Shown here: piece after piece, positions 25,020 to 39,800 of the stretch
Layout of the letters: every line of letters starts with the position of its first letter
Position numbering within the stretch: position 1 is the first letter of the stretch
Assembly: GCA_935421135.1 (NCBI GenBank)
Contig: OW285187.1
Span: 7,936,001-8,000,000 of the forward strand
Length of the DNA stretch: 64,000 nt
From: Bugulina stolonifera
Taxonomy: Eukaryota > Bryozoa > Gymnolaemata > Cheilostomatida > Bugulidae
Direction of reading: 5' to 3'
Notes under the pieces: model-generated
Database searches by the model: none
Seen by the model: only the letters and a program-made list of their open reading frames with translations
What the model was told of the DNA's origin: nothing
Translations under genes and position numbers: made by a program

Positions 25020-28000
25020 ATGGACACCTTACACAGTATTACCCAACAACTTCAGACAGCTCTGTGTGAGAAGGATTCGGCTGCTCGTCATTCCACCTAT
25101 AAAGGATTTTTGTCTGGTATTAAGGAGAATAGGATAGCTACTGTACCAACTCCTGATTTTAAGCCAGGTAACGTTGTGCGAGAACAATTATTTCAATAAC
25201 ATTTGCTACTGTAGGCCACTCATACTGTAGGCCACTCATAGTGTAGGCCACTCATAGTGTAGGCCACTCATACTGTAGGCCACTCATAGTGTAGGCCACT
25301 CATACTGTAGGCCACTCATAGTGTAGGCCACTCATACTGTAGGCCACTCATAGTGTAGGCCACTCATAGTGTAGGCCACTCATAGTGTAGGCCACTCATA
25401 GTGTAGGCCACTCATAGTGTAGGCCACTCATAGTGTAGGCCACTCATAGTGTAGGCCACTCATAGTGTAGGCCACTCATAGTGTAGGCCTACGTATTGTG
25501 TGATTCATGTAATAATAGGTTTGTTTGACATCTTAGTTTTGAAGTCCTAAAAATTCAATAAATGTTAAAGGCTACATGTTGAATAATGCTTTAGCAACTG
25601 CATGCTACAACTTTAGTAGAGATTTTGATGCTTATTCTAACTTTGATGCATGCAGCATGATCAAGACGTTTGAGGTAAAGACAAATGTTGGAGAAATATT
25701 GAGGCGAGCTGTGTTTCCACATTTTTTATTCTGCGCATTGCTAACTTTTTAAGTAGGATTTTTAAAGGAACATCTTTCATTGCTCTTTCAGGTCTCCGCT
25801 GGATAAACACTAGTGAACCACTGAGTATATATGGCAACCTGAAAGGGAAAGTTCTTATCTTAGATTTCTGGACCTACTGCTGTGTGAATTGTCTGCACAT
25901 ACTTCCTGATCTTCATGAGATTGAGCAGAAGTTTCCTGTTGAAGATGGCGTAGTTGTCATTGGCGTTCATTGTGCTAAATTTCCTAATGAAAAAATTGAT
26001 GACAATATAGTTGATGCTGTTAGAAAATATGGCATACATCATGCTGTAGTTAATGATAGTGATGCCACACTGTGGAGAGAGTTGGGTATTCAATGCTGGC
26101 CTACTGTTGTTGTCATTGGTCCAACTGGACTCCTTCTTTCTCAATTCATTGGTTAGCATCAACTAGACTCAACTATATTATTAGTCTAATCTATGGCAGA
26201 ATTTGTCATCATATGGTGTATATATGTATATCACCATTATTTCTGTGTGCTTATACTGATGAAGACTTTAGCGGACACTCACAGCGTGTAATATTCACAC
26301 TGAACCCATTACACTACCATTACACTACATGTTGAATGTACATGTTCTGTAGGAGAAGGCCATAAAGAGGAGATATGTGACTTCATCACCTGTACTCTCC
26401 AGGTGTATGAAGACAGTATTGATCGCCACAGCTCCCTTCCTATCATGGTGGGAGAATCTTCCAGAAGCTCCTCACTTCTCTATCCCTCTAAACTTGCAGT
26501 ACACGGAGATGAGCTGATCATATCGGACACTGGAAATCATAGAGTGGTTATATGTACTTTTGATGGCAGTATTAAGGTAGGGGAACTCAAACTAATCACA
26601 TTCTCGACTGATATCTGCTACAGGTCATCACCTCACTACATCTTCGCTTGGAACCAAGGCTCACTATTTCATCGAACATAAGAGCAAATAGACTAAATGC
26701 TATAGCTTGACTCTTACTCCTCATCACTTTGAATTGTATAACTATGTTATGTTTCATCTTGTACTGCGGTACTAATATCACATGGGCAAAGTTCTATTGT
26801 GTCGTCTGTAAGCCTAATATATTAATTTTGGTATGATACAGGCAGACATTTCCACTATTCACTATGATTAGATCATCATGGTTAAGTCGTAGTGATTACA
26901 TTATTGCAGAAGGTGATTGGATCAGGGAAAGAGGGCTGTGAAGATGGTTCATATACAGACTGTTCATTCATGTCACCACAAGGAGTGTGCAGGATAGGTG
27001 ATGTTATATATGTAGTGGATTCTCTCTCCCACCATGTTAGAGCAGTGAGTCATATGTTATGTAAGGATACTGATTAGTTTAACATGTCTCGTACTTGTTT
27101 AATACGGTATTATTTACAACTCATCAAGTTGTTTTTTCTAGTTACATTATGTCCTATAAAAATCAGTTAGCCCTAGCCTCTTCTCTTTTTTTTAACTGGT
27201 GCAACTAGTAAGTGCCATAATATCATACTAACCAATTTCATCTACTACATGGATCATTTGATGTGGAAAACCCTTCTCTATACACCTTTGAACACAACTT
27301 AATATGATGTGGTTGTGATCAATTGTTTAAGAGCAATTTCTGTTTGCACGTAGATACACATCACAGAAGAAAAAATAACAACTATCGCAGGAACTGGTGT
27401 CCAAGGAAATGATAAATTGGGTGGGGAGAAAGGTTGTAGGCAAGCTTTATCCACCCCTTGGGATGTTATACCGTACTGTAGTAAACACATGTCCACTGGC
27501 ATCACAGGTACTTACATGTAGAATATAATTATATCTTATTACTCTTATAGCCTAGTTACAGAGCAGCCATGTGATAATCCCATTTGATTGATTACAATGT
27601 GAAGTTATCCTCTCCAAATTCGTTCAAATTGGGGAGGATAACTTCTTATGACCATCTATAATAGTCCTATCTGTTACACTACACATAATATCTTGACTGT
27701 TTTGAAATGATTGCTGTGGGTTGGTAATTTGATAATAAACAGTAGTGCAAGACAGATTGTAAAATTTTATGATTTATTCCTCATATTACAACACTAGTCC
27801 TGTCGTCATCATACTGTTTATTATTCTGACTGTTTGTTTTACAACAATATAACACCATTATGTAATATTAGAAGCAGCTGAGAATGATATGCTGCTGATA
27901 GCAATGGCTGGCACACATCAGATATGGGCATATTTCTTAACAACAACAACATGGTGGAAATCCAAGTGAGTAATGTTGGGCCAGAATTACAAACTTCTGT

Positions 28001-30600
28001 CACATCTTGATCTGCTGCCTTTGTTAGCATCCACCTCATATAAAGAATGGAAATTGGAGATTTAAATGTTTCTTTAATTACATGTTTAGTGATGTAGTTA
28101 CAGTGAGTGTATAGGTGAATCATTATTTAAGGTAGCTTTTAGGTAAGTTTTAACATTTAATAGTAAAATACTATCACTTTTTTTCAATAGGGTTGTTAGA
28201 AAATGGGTTTGCAATTCATTCATTCTCTGACTGAATTTAATGTTTATGCACTAATAGAGTGTATGAGGCTGGAGCGTGCTGTGCTATCGTTGGAAGTGGT
28301 AATGAAGAAAACAGGAACAACTCATACCCTCTAAAGTCTGCCCTAGCTCAACCCTCTGGACTTGGTCTTGATGCAACAAGTAACATGTGTTACATAGCGG
28401 ATAGTGAGAGTTCTACAATTAGACAGCTTAATATAAAGGATGGGCAAGTAAAAGGACTGGTTGGAGGCGAGAGAGACCCTATGGTAAGTTGTTGGAGCCC
28501 AAGTATCTATAAATTCTAGTATCACGCTAATAATTTTGCGTAAGACTAGATATACATCATGTTGTATTGTAGAACTTGTTTGCATACGGAGATGTTGATG
28601 GTAAAGGCGTAGACGCCAAGTTACAGCACCCGTTGGCTGTCTGCCATATTCCAGATAGTCAATATATTGCTGTATGTGACTCCTATAATCACAAGGTGAG
28701 TAAGGCTAAAATTAATTCTGAACAAAGCTGTTTTATTGCTGACGAGGAACATGTACATACATGTCTGAGGCTTGTGCATTACATGGTTGTGTAGAGTAAC
28801 TATAATTATTGTACAATAATCTATGTCTACTGGAGTTGTCTACTCATAATATTATAGACTGAGACATCAATAGTAATATTATGTTAATGTATGGTATATG
28901 CAGTGCTCTCATTGCCGAGGCACCACAACAAAACGAAAGTTTTCTGCACCTGAAACTTACTATCTATGTACATGTAAATAGTATTATGCCAAAACTAGTG
29001 CCTTTTAGATGTATATTAGTGTTCAGCATTTTATGATTTTATTAGTTGAAGCTGGTAGACACCAAAACCAAGATGGCCACTACACTGCCAATAACTGGCC
29101 TATCAGAACCAGGGGGTTTATCTTACCACACGCAAAGCAGATCGCTGTATATAGCGGATACAAACAACCATAGTATCAAAAGAGTAGTGTTACCAGCTGA
29201 TCTCAGCTCTGTATCAGAATATACAATGGAAGAGGTGAGATAACTCCAATTCAGTTCGCTTGTTCATTCAGCTGTTACAACATCTTGATGTTGCAGCTGC
29301 TTTATTTTCTTTCCAGTTTTGAATGTTGATTTGTATACATGTAGCTGGCAGTAACATGCTCATGACAATGCATTAAAATTAATTTTGAAGCTGCTCTCTC
29401 TGATTACTCCGTGGCCTAGTGGTAAGGGCTCTGGACTTTCATGTGAGAGTCCCAGGTTTGATTCCCATAAGGGTCATTGGTGGTTAGGAAGGGCATCCAA
29501 CCTTATAATGCTCCTGTGCTAGTTCAGTAACTTTGCCATTGGTGAAGTGCCTTCCCCACTCCAAATTAGAAAAAATGCAGATCTCTTTAGATCTTTGCTT
29601 TCTTACCTGGGATTAATAGCGAGAAGTAAAGTTGGTAAGTTTTTTTTCTCTCTTATTACATAATTAGAGCAATTTCAAATTTACCAATGCTCTACTCTCA
29701 TTTTGACAGGTGAACCTAGAAATGCCAGATAACGTTGACTCACCAAGGAAGCCACTTTTTGACCCCTCAAAGAAATCAGTTATCAAGGTCACATATGATG
29801 CCATGAAAGTATCAGTGAAAGATAAATGTGTGATAGTCAGATATAGGCTGCCTGAAGATAGTCATGTAACAGACGAGGCTGAGAGTATGTTCAGAGCAAC
29901 GATTAGTTTGAAAGGTCGGTATACTTTCTACTATGCGAATAGCCCACAATATTAACAACGTATCATAGAACTACGGCTTTAGACACGTTTTACGTTTGAA
30001 ATTATAAAAGTATAGTGAATTTACAGGTGAAAAAAATTAGAATTTTGCTAACTTGTCAAGGTTTAATTAGCTCATTGAGAGAAATCCACTAATAACTCGA
30101 CAGGCAAGTGTAAAAAATCTTAAAAACAAAGATTCAGCACGGACTATGTCAGATCTGCTTGTAAAGTCTCACTGACATATTCTAGTATCTGCCTCATCCC
30201 CATTTCGAAAAAATATAAACAAGTTTAAGCTGAACTCAAAAATTATATTTGGATTTAATTCATATTGGATTTGCCATCCTTTGGTAATTGCATTTAGAAA
30301 AATATATAAAATTATTATCTGTTTTTATACTAACACCTCCTGTGTTTTGTAACCACATGGTTTCTTACTTATACTTCAGAGAGCTCATCTCCCATCAGAA
30401 GTATAACTAGAGTAGTAGTTCCATCTGAGGACCAATCAGTGGTGAACATGTGTGTAAATCTGCCAGTTGGCAAGAAGCTGGCAGCTGGTAGAGAACTGGT
30501 GCTTACGTTGGAGCTCTTACTCTATTACTGTGGAAATACTAACAACCTATGCCAGAGGATATGTGCACTAATTACACAGCATGTACACCTGGTAGACTGA
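25020..30600 (+). CDS. NHLRC2: NHL repeat-containing protein 2 (thioredoxin-like plus NHL propeller)
   Basis: Eleven exons: 25020-25167, 25792-26151, 26353-26576, 26910-27044, 27354-27507, 27872-27965, 28258-28483, 28573-28695, 29046-29234, 29710-29914 and 30380-30600. They join in phase to 692 residues (human about 726). Exon 2 holds the thioredoxin-like domain with [19 protein letters not shown] and CWPT. NHL repeats follow: [80 protein letters not shown] and [11 protein letters not shown] beta-rich C-terminal domain ends in a Cys-containing [11 protein letters not shown] segment. Start is the ATG at 25020; the ATG at 25015 is out of frame. The stretch before the last NHL motif (exon 9) is about 15 residues shorter than I recall for the human protein. 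The cellular role is not shown by the sequence; the family is cytosolic and essential in vertebrates. Confidence 0.93.
25208..25490. repeat. 16-bp minisatellite in NHLRC2 intron 1
   Basis: About 17 copies of gtgtaggccactcata, with some cat/tac variants, occupy nearly half of the intron. There are no spacers, so it is not a CRISPR array. Confidence 0.9.
27590..27650. mobile_element. Short hairpin element (GAAGTTGTCYTCTC family)
   Basis: gaagttatcctctcc faces ggggaggataacttc across a short loop in an NHLRC2 intron. Confidence 0.55.
29404..29640 (+). repeat. tRNA-derived SINE, family B
   Basis: A tRNA-like head with A-box gtggcctagtggtaaggg and B-box aggtttgattccc is followed by a unique body (aagggcatccaacc, gtgccttccccactcc). 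The body differs from family A, so this is a second SINE family. Lies in NHLRC2 intron 9. Confidence 0.75.
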
Positions 30601-30812
30601 ATAACTACTACATGTATATTATGAACTGATGACCTCAAATGATTACTAGCTCACTACTATTTATTATTTAGAATAATTTATTCTACATTTAATACTGCTG
30701 GTATTCCATTGTTGTTCATTTTCCAGGTTTTTACACAAATCTCAATAGTTATACATTTTAGATTTTTATTCACTATAAACATGCTGTAAAATATGTATAA
30801 TCAGTAAAATGA

Positions 30813-30818
30813 AATAAA
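30813..30818 (+). terminator. NHLRC2 poly(A) signal
   Basis: AATAAA 213 bases after the NHLRC2 stop codon, just before the convergent end of the LSS gene (stop codon at 30891). Confidence 0.6.
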
Positions 30819-30890
30819 ACTTAATCCTGAACTGAAAATATAACAGAGAAGTGGGAATTGAAAGACTAAGGCTACACAGAGTGACAAGGC

Positions 30891-33800
30891 TTACTTTGCC
30901 AGAGAACTGTCTGGATACAGTTTAGTAAACCGTCCCAAAGTCCATATAGGAAACACATTTCTGTAGGAAGTGTAACTTATAGCACATGACTTGTTAAACA
31001 CACCACTGATCATCTCCTGGGGGAAATCTCCGTTCCTGTGCTGCCTTGACATGATGAGCTTTATTCCTCGTTCTATCACAGTTACATCTGGGTATCTACA
31101 TAGTTTACAATAAACAACGATGGTACACTCTAAGCAAAAGTGTGGTATAAGATTTCATGCTCATCTGCCAGCAAATGTCTCACGCAAGGCTAACAATTTT
31201 CAACTCTTTCTTCAAATAAGCAGTAGGAGTTATCTGTACCTTACTGCCATGAGACCAAGGAGAGCCCAGCAGGTGTTGTGGATCTGTGAAGTCTCTGACT
31301 GAATGTATTTACTCTGCTCACATGATTCAAACTTCTCACCCCACCCACCATCATCCATCTGCTTAAAAACTATAAACTCACAGGCTAACTTCACTTCTGG
31401 TGTCAAACTCCTGTGAACACAACATGGAAACATAATCAATATTACAGCCATGCAATCAACTTTGCAGTATGTATACAGATCTAGATTGTATCTGCATGCT
31501 AAAGGCAAACTGGTCACAGAAGTTTAACAGCAAGAAATGTGTATTAATTTACCCAGATACATATGAATGTCCCATGCAGTTGAATGCTTCAAGTGCAAAC
31601 CAGGCAGCATAAGTGAAACACACTCCCCAGCTGCCGACGAATGAACCATCAGAGAGCTGCTTACGCTTGATATACTTCAAACCGTCTACTAGAACCTTCC
31701 TACCAAAAGGCAATGAACAGTATTAAGAATAATATTTGACACCTTGAAGTCCATGATAGCATGATGGGAGATGATATCATTAAAAGGAATATTATAGAAT
31801 TACTCTGCAAAGATAATGTTCCAACATAGCCAGTCCACTCAAGATTCTATGTCACCACACAACCCATTAGCAGACTATTGATACTGTATAAAACACATCA
31901 TTCTATCAATCACAAAGATCTCTAAACACTCACTTAATTTCATGCTTCCTGTACTGAGGCTTGCTATCAGTGAAATGTTTGAGAGCTTGCATGACTGCAG
32001 AAGTACATTCTACATATGTGTAGTCTATCATTATATCACCTAAAATACACCAGGAGTGTGTATGTAAACATAAAACACTGTAAGCCTACACGTGCATTGC
32101 TCAGAGATGTAGTATCTCTCACTGAATACTCTAATTGCATAGTGAGCAACCCAATACTGAACTACTATTTACTACATGTATATTATTCAGAGAATGTTCT
32201 ATGGCTGTCAGCTCTGGCTAAAATGTTCCCTCCCTCCAATTTAATTCTATGTACATCAAGCACTAAGCAGAGGATTTATTGGCACTAGCGTAAGATTTTC
32301 AATGTTCTATTATACGACAGTTAGTTTATAACAGGGTTGGGATGCGCTGGTTTCAAAAGAAGAGAATAATTCGCTATTCCCTGTTGATGCCATAGCCAGG
32401 GAATCGTTATTTTCACTGATGAAATATAAAACCAGGGAATAGGGGATTTAATCCTGGTTAACAACTATTAAATAATTGCCAGTATACATTTAAACAGTAG
32501 CTAAAAAGATAGACAACACTGACTGAGGGTGACTTTCTAGTGTTCTGCATTATACTGTTGTGAATCATGTTGAACCAATCCCTTTTTTCCAATAATCTTT
32601 TTAATAAAATAGTAAAGGCCATGTCCTATATTTTAGTTTCAGCATAACACTGACCGAAAGGTCAAATCTACTTGAAGTTGTCCTCTCTTAAAATTTAAAC
32701 AAATCCAGAGAGGACAACTTTGTATCATTGTTAATGAGACAATGACTTACATGTTGTATATATTGTATTAGTTGGATTACATTTGAAGGCGAAATTGGCA
32801 GGAAAATGTGGGCAAAAGGAAATTTTCATGTGCATTTAATAACAAAGCATTTATGGATTCATTTTTATAATTATCAATTATATTAGTATTTTTAGAAAGA
32901 AAATAATAGTTTAGTAAATATTTTGTCACCATGGCAAAAAGCAAGCAGCTCGAGTTTCTGAACAGATAAAAGCAGCCGCCTGCACAAAATTAAACCAGAT
33001 TACTTCTAACGTATTCACTGGTATAAAACCAGGCACTTGCACAAGCCAATAGACGATTTGACTGCACTAGTCCCAACACTTTTATAACCTAAAATTGTTA
33101 CCCTCATCGCAAAATATCAAACACTGAGATTTGCATCCTTATCCTGAACATAAGGTAAGACAACTCCATCAAAACCATACTGTTAACATGGTTTATCATT
33201 GAGTAAGTAGACAGGGAGAATAAGTAGATAAATACATTATAACATTAAAAAATTATAAATAATATCGCACACCTTTCAATAGAGTTTCAACATGCATGTA
33301 CCACATAACTCCACAGTTCAGTCTGGTAACTTTCAAGAGAATACTCCCTCAAAAATACAGGACAGTTTCACATCAGTATACTGTGTTTGATCACTCACCA
33401 AATACCTCCGACGGATTAAGAAGTTCCAGCATAACTCCTCCTCTTTTATCTTCATATGTAGCAAATCCTCCATCACTGTTCACCATGCTCAGTAACTAGA
33501 GATTAGCATCAAAAACATACGATAAATAAGACTTCTATATCAAAGTCTATACAGAATGTCATCAGATACAAATATTCATTATATTTTTCTCCCAAACGCT
33601 CAACCACTATTCAATATGTTAGTTGATAGAGATGTAAGTAAGGAAATGCAAACAAGAATTTAGCTTTAGTATAAAAAAATTGCCATTCTTTTAATAATGT
33701 CCACTCTTATTTTGAGTCAGGTTCGACCAGATTTGTTCACATCTAGGCTCATCAAGATGATACCAACACCCTGCATTGAAATATTGGAGTAGACAGTACA

Positions 33801-36800
33801 TTACATACCACATCAACTGCTTGTTCAAGCTTCTCATTTGGAATTATCTCTCCTACCCGGTCACCCGCTTTCTCTTGAAGATACATGACTGCCTTCAGTC
33901 CTTCTGCAGTACAATCACTTACTATCCAACCACAGTCCCGTGTGCTGAATGGGAAACCTCCCTAGTAGGTAACAATACTATAGAGTAATAGTCATCGCAA
34001 AAACCTTTTGAACAAAGAGGAAGGAATATAAATTGAGAATTATGTAAGCAAATAGAATGAACATATATTATTATTTCCCACCTTGCTCATCTGCCGATAA
34101 TACTTTTTGTAGTTTGGAGGGTTTTCAGGAATTTGAGTAAACTTTAGAAATGCATGGGCTTTTCTCAGACAGTCTTCAAACTCAGGCAGGTTCCACACCT
34201 CTGTCTCCATAATAGCATTGACAGCAAATGAAGTGTCCCATAGCTGAGACCCATTAGTACCCTATAAATTATGGTAACTGCATGTATGTTACTGGAATAG
34301 AGAACGAGACAATTGGCATTTAGTTGATTGGTAATACTACCTCATTAGTCAACTATAGAACAGACTCAAGTTCAGATTATAGACTCACCGTCATTTTCAT
34401 GCCATCTAACCCGATCCTATAACAGACAGAGAAATACCATTAAATTATTAGAACGACTGTCAACCGCTCTCCAACAAGTAACCTTGTGTATAAAATTAGT
34501 AATTAGAATAGGCGGGAAAAATTAAAAGGAAATCTGGTGTAGATGTAAAGCAACACTATAACTTACCACAGATAGTCTAGAACACGGTCCTGGTGCATCT
34601 TGAAATATTTGTTGTTAGGTCCGTCAACCTTCCACCTTATCAGCATATTAATTGTCTTAGAAATCTGCAATAAAACATTAACACTGGACTAGAACAGAAC
34701 TTTACCTATCTCCAATACAGGCTATAAACAAGGGTATACCCATGTCATTACATGTCATTGCAGTTAAGAATGTGGAGCCTAACATTATTTCTCTGAGTCT
34801 GACAGTCAACAAATACTGTATTGCTTGCTCTGTTCAACACACTGTCCATAGAATGTTTTTAGAATAATATAGAACAACATTCTTTGCAAATAGAAAAATC
34901 ACAACACATTATTATACATGTACATGTATATTATATAATATTATATAATATTTGGTAATATTAACTCGAGTACAGTCATTACTTACTGGTCCAATACTGA
35001 TACACTTAGTAAACTCATCGTCTGCACATATGTGTTCATAACATTTGTCTAAAGCTTTCTCTCTCAACCATTTACTGTGATATTTCTCATATATATTCAG
35101 AGCACCTACAATTTAGTAGTAAGAGTGATAATAGCAGCTTATTATGAATGACTAGTATATTGTGTGGCTTAGTTGCTTGCTTGCTGGCACCATGCCAAGA
35201 AATCTGATCAGTGATGCAATTCGTTTCTGTATCTAATGCCAACCTCTTGTAGGCAGCTTGCATCAGTCTACATTTAATTGGTATGCACAAGAAAAATTCT
35301 TATATCATTTACACGCTTGGAAAAACTTTAACATCTGTAAAGCGATGGCCAGCAACTAGTCACCGAACGATATCTACAATGTAGGCCTACTTACAATATC
35401 CAAGATCAAGCAGCCAAGAATGTGGAGCATAGAGATCAGCCCAAGACACATTATTTCTCTGAGCTGGCCAGTCAATAGCACTAAAGTCTTCAACGTACAA
35501 TTCCTACAATATGATAGAGAGTCTATATTACTTTAGATTGATAAAACTACACAATATAGTGTAGAATACATTACAAGCACATCAACATGATGATAATTTA
35601 TGTCTATGACAGTGTTAAAGTTTTGCTACTACATTGTATTTCGAGGGCATGCCAAATATAAATGCATGGTGTACAATAGTATAATATATATAATTATAAT
35701 GAATCAATATAAAGTTACGCATGTCTAATCAGCCATGTCATGCCCCCCCCCCCCCCCCCCCCCCCATCAGACAATGGAATAAATTACTGCAGTTCCACAA
35801 CAAACTTGTTTGAGGAATCTGATTAGGTATAATTATTGTTCCACATGTACAAATGTACATGTCATGTACATACTCGACAACAATGTTATATACACTGAAG
35901 ACTTGTTTATCCATCATTTTGTGTTATAAATGATGGTTCTATAAAGATTGTAGTGTAGAATATTAAACATAATATTACATGCATCACAAGAAATAACATT
36001 ATATTACACCTAGCAGGTACATGGATTGTATTTTATTGGCCTAGTTATTTTTTATATACATGTAGCATATTGCACCAATGCAATTTGGGTTTAGTACTTT
36101 AGCATGCATGTAATTACCAACTTTATTACAGAATTATATTGTGAGTGTGGCAGCTACAGCACAGTACATGACATTGTATATGTATGATGTCGGTCTACAT
36201 GTAACATGACTAATACACAGAAAATACTTTATGAACATGCCATAAAAATGAGCCTCTTTTCGGTTTTCCTCTGATTTTTAATGTAGCCTGTCGGAGTGAC
36301 ACCCTTATTCGACCGTAGCTATATAATTCTCTCTAGCCCCTTTCTCCACCCTCTTGATGGGAATGCAACTAGTTTTGTTGAAACATGAAATGTATAAGTT
36401 TTGTGGAAAGTAAATAGAGACAGAAATTATCTAATATTATATCTCGTCTGCAAAAACAGTTTCACAAGTTTCATAAAAAAAAGAAGAGATAAGAGAGAGG
36501 GGACAACTGTGCATTATACTAACAGCTTTATTATAGTGTATACAGTTTAGAAATGCATGACTAGAATAACAATCAGTGTCTATGTAAAAACAGATGAATA
36601 TTGTATAGCAGACTAATTTATGCAACATTTTGAGCAATCTGAGAAAGAAGTGCCATAGCCTCTAGCAGCTGGTTACACTTGCAGCACTTCACAACAATGG
36701 TTATGGCTGAACCTAAAACATAAATGACAACATTGATTAATGATTTTATTTACTATAGTTGTTCATAATTACTCAAATATCCCAATAAAATTGTCAACTT

Positions 36801-39800
36801 TTCCAATTTGGAGAGAGATAACAAGGTGATACTAATCACTTTCCAATGTGTGATCTGATAAAATAGCCAAAAAGACTAAAATGTAACATTTATGGCTGTC
36901 ACTTTTTAATAATGGAAATAAAAAACTCCTAAAAGCTTGCAAAGGTAATAATTTACAGATAGTTTCATAGTTTTATAGTTTCATAGTTTTACCACATATG
37001 GTAAAACTATGAAACTATTTTCTTCTACATTGAATTTAAACAAAGTAAATCTTATATTTCTTATAAGTAATGTGTTGGGTATCACGAATCTTAGACTAGA
37101 GTCTATAAGAGATTTCACAACACTATTCAGCTACAGCTTCATCTTAAACTACATGTAATTCTGGACAATTTACACAACTGCAGTTCTTCAAACCGATTAT
37201 ACAATCATGTTGTATTCTGCAGTTTCAAAAGCATATTTAAATTTTCTCCCAACTTTCTTGCTCATATAGATGATGTTTGCACATGTCTATAAATTTTTAC
37301 CACCACCAGCAAATAAATTTGTTCAGTTTATGAAAAAAATATAATTGTTTTTGTTTTTCAAGTTAGGAAATCTAAGAACTTGCTTTGCATAAAATAATAT
37401 TTTCTGACTAGAACCATTTGATTTCCAAATTTTGAGTATTCTGTGCTCTACAGTCTTGTCATGATGTTGTTATAAATAAACACACCCAGGTTTCCTCATT
37501 GGTTTCATGTTCACCACCATCATCATCCACTTTTTATTCAGTGACAGCACCATCAGAGTCTCCGCCCTCATCAGAATCTCCTCCTCCATCAGAATCTCCG
37601 CCTCCATCAGAGTCTCCTCCCCCATCAGAGTCACCCCCCTGTCAGGATCTTCATCACAATCTGCAGCAAGTTGTATATTCTGGTTTTCCAGCTCAGGTAG
37701 AAATGCATCTGATGGCTGAGTGGCAGAGAGTTGTCCTATCTATTAAAGAAAAGCAGAGGACTAAATAATCTCTTAATTCACACTAACTGTATTACATAGC
37801 CTATTTTCATTATTGATAACTTGTATCATTATAATAGCCTATATAACAAGAGTAGAATGTGCTCTGTACTTGGGTGTCGGAGTTGATTCAGACAGAAACT
37901 GTCAAAATCCAGAGCAAGTGGCACAACTTCTACAATATCATGCTGTGTACCCATTTTTTTCTATCATTTAACAGGATAAAACGAAGATTTCCGCAGGGCC
38001 GAACCAATCACCATGTACAAGTTTACCAGTTTTAAATCTGTTTTACAATGAAAATCATCTAATCCATTCCATGGGGTTGCATATGGGCTATTAAATTCAG
38101 GATAAATATTTAAAATGTCAGATTTTAAATAGGAACTACCCAATGATAGCAACAAAATAATAATAACATTACATGGGCCTATGCAATTATAGGTCCTCAT
38201 AATACTGCATACTGTAGTAGGTCTACATTGTGTGACTTACAGATGCTTTGAAAATGTCAGTTTGCAACTGAATATTCTGCAACTGATTTGTATGATGGGA
38301 GCAGACTTTTTTAAAGAAAGACCTGTTTTCCAATTGCACTCTTACAAAACATAAGTTTTCAGACAGTCATTTACAAATAGTCAGACATTTAGATGAATTA
38401 CTGAGATTATCTTATTCTTACATTTAGTGGCATGAACAAAATAATAACAAAAAATAAATTATTATCTATCCTTGCACTACCACTGGTCAGTCATTGAATC
38501 ACTGTAATTGTTCGCACTTCGAAAACTGGTAAGCTAAAATGGTACCAAGGAAAAAGGCTATTTAGTAAACAAGCAGTATGTTTATGGATTATGACACATT
38601 ATAAGAACAACCAACCACAAAGTGTCATCCACAAACCACAAACTGTTGACCCAAACTACAAGATTTAAACACCCAGGAAAGTGTCACATTTCACTGTGCA
38701 CAGCGGCACACAGTCGAAGCAGAATTATGAATAAAATATAATTGATTTTATAGGCCTATTGATTGCTTATCAGTATTTACCTGTTTACAGTATTATTGCT
38801 ATTTTATACAGCAATGTAATTAAAAGGAAGCAACGTTATAATATTTTAGAATGTTACTTTTGTTCCTATTACCATGAATACAGCATTTGCATCTATTTGC
38901 CAACCAGTAATGTAGCACTGTCTGGTCATTTTACTGTATAATACCAGTCTGTGAGAAGAAATTTTGTGCCATGTGCACATGTAGAAATATAGATCAAAGT
39001 ACCCTTTTTATCACCATTTCTAGCATTTTCACATATCAACGATTTCCAGTGACAGAATTTGGTGAAATTTAGAGTTGGCTGTTGAAGTGTGCGGATTCTC
39101 GGCATCGCTGCCAGAGCAGAGCCATAGCCTTAGGCCCTCCTCTCCGACCCAGGGTGGGGTTCCTCAGGTACCCACCCCACCCAATTGATGACTTTGAACT
39201 CAGGCTATGCTGGCATTGGGAACCCTCTCGTGGAAACTCTTGCATTGCAGACCATGTCTGAAGGGCTTGTAATTATTTAAAAAATATTATTAAAGTATAA
39301 AAAGAGAACCTCTAATATACCAGTAAACCAATCAGGATAAACCCCTAACCTAATTTCTAGCATGTATTATTATGTATCATCATTACCTCCATCTAAGATA
39401 GTAGAAAATAATCAAATACGGCCATATTATGCAGTATGGGAATGAACTACTAAACATGGAGCATAGTATGCTTTAGAATACACACCTGATCAGGTTGGTA
39501 TGGTTCCATTGGTATAGCAGGGGCAGAGGTTTGTTATTACTGTAATGATGTGAAGCCTGATCTGTCTTGTATGAAAAACTCTACAATAGAATAATTTAAC
39601 AGAGCTCTGCATATTATACATAGATAAGAAATATTTTATATGTTGTGTTACAGGATAGCACAGCATTACTTATGCCCTATACATGTACGATTGCAGTATT
39701 ACAACTCACCAGTCTGGATGAAACAATGTAGTAACTGGAGACAATGTAAACATACTCTGTTACATATGTATACATGTGGATACTGATGCTGGCTTAATAT

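Noticed and set aside
25208..25490. Regular short repeat resembling a CRISPR array
   Set aside because: Units are contiguous with no spacers, in an intron of a eukaryotic gene; it is a minisatellite.
37964..38200. 78-codon minus-strand frame with a hydrophobic start
   Set aside because: Looks somewhat protein-like, but no splice partner or start context links it to the nested gene candidate in LSS intron 6.
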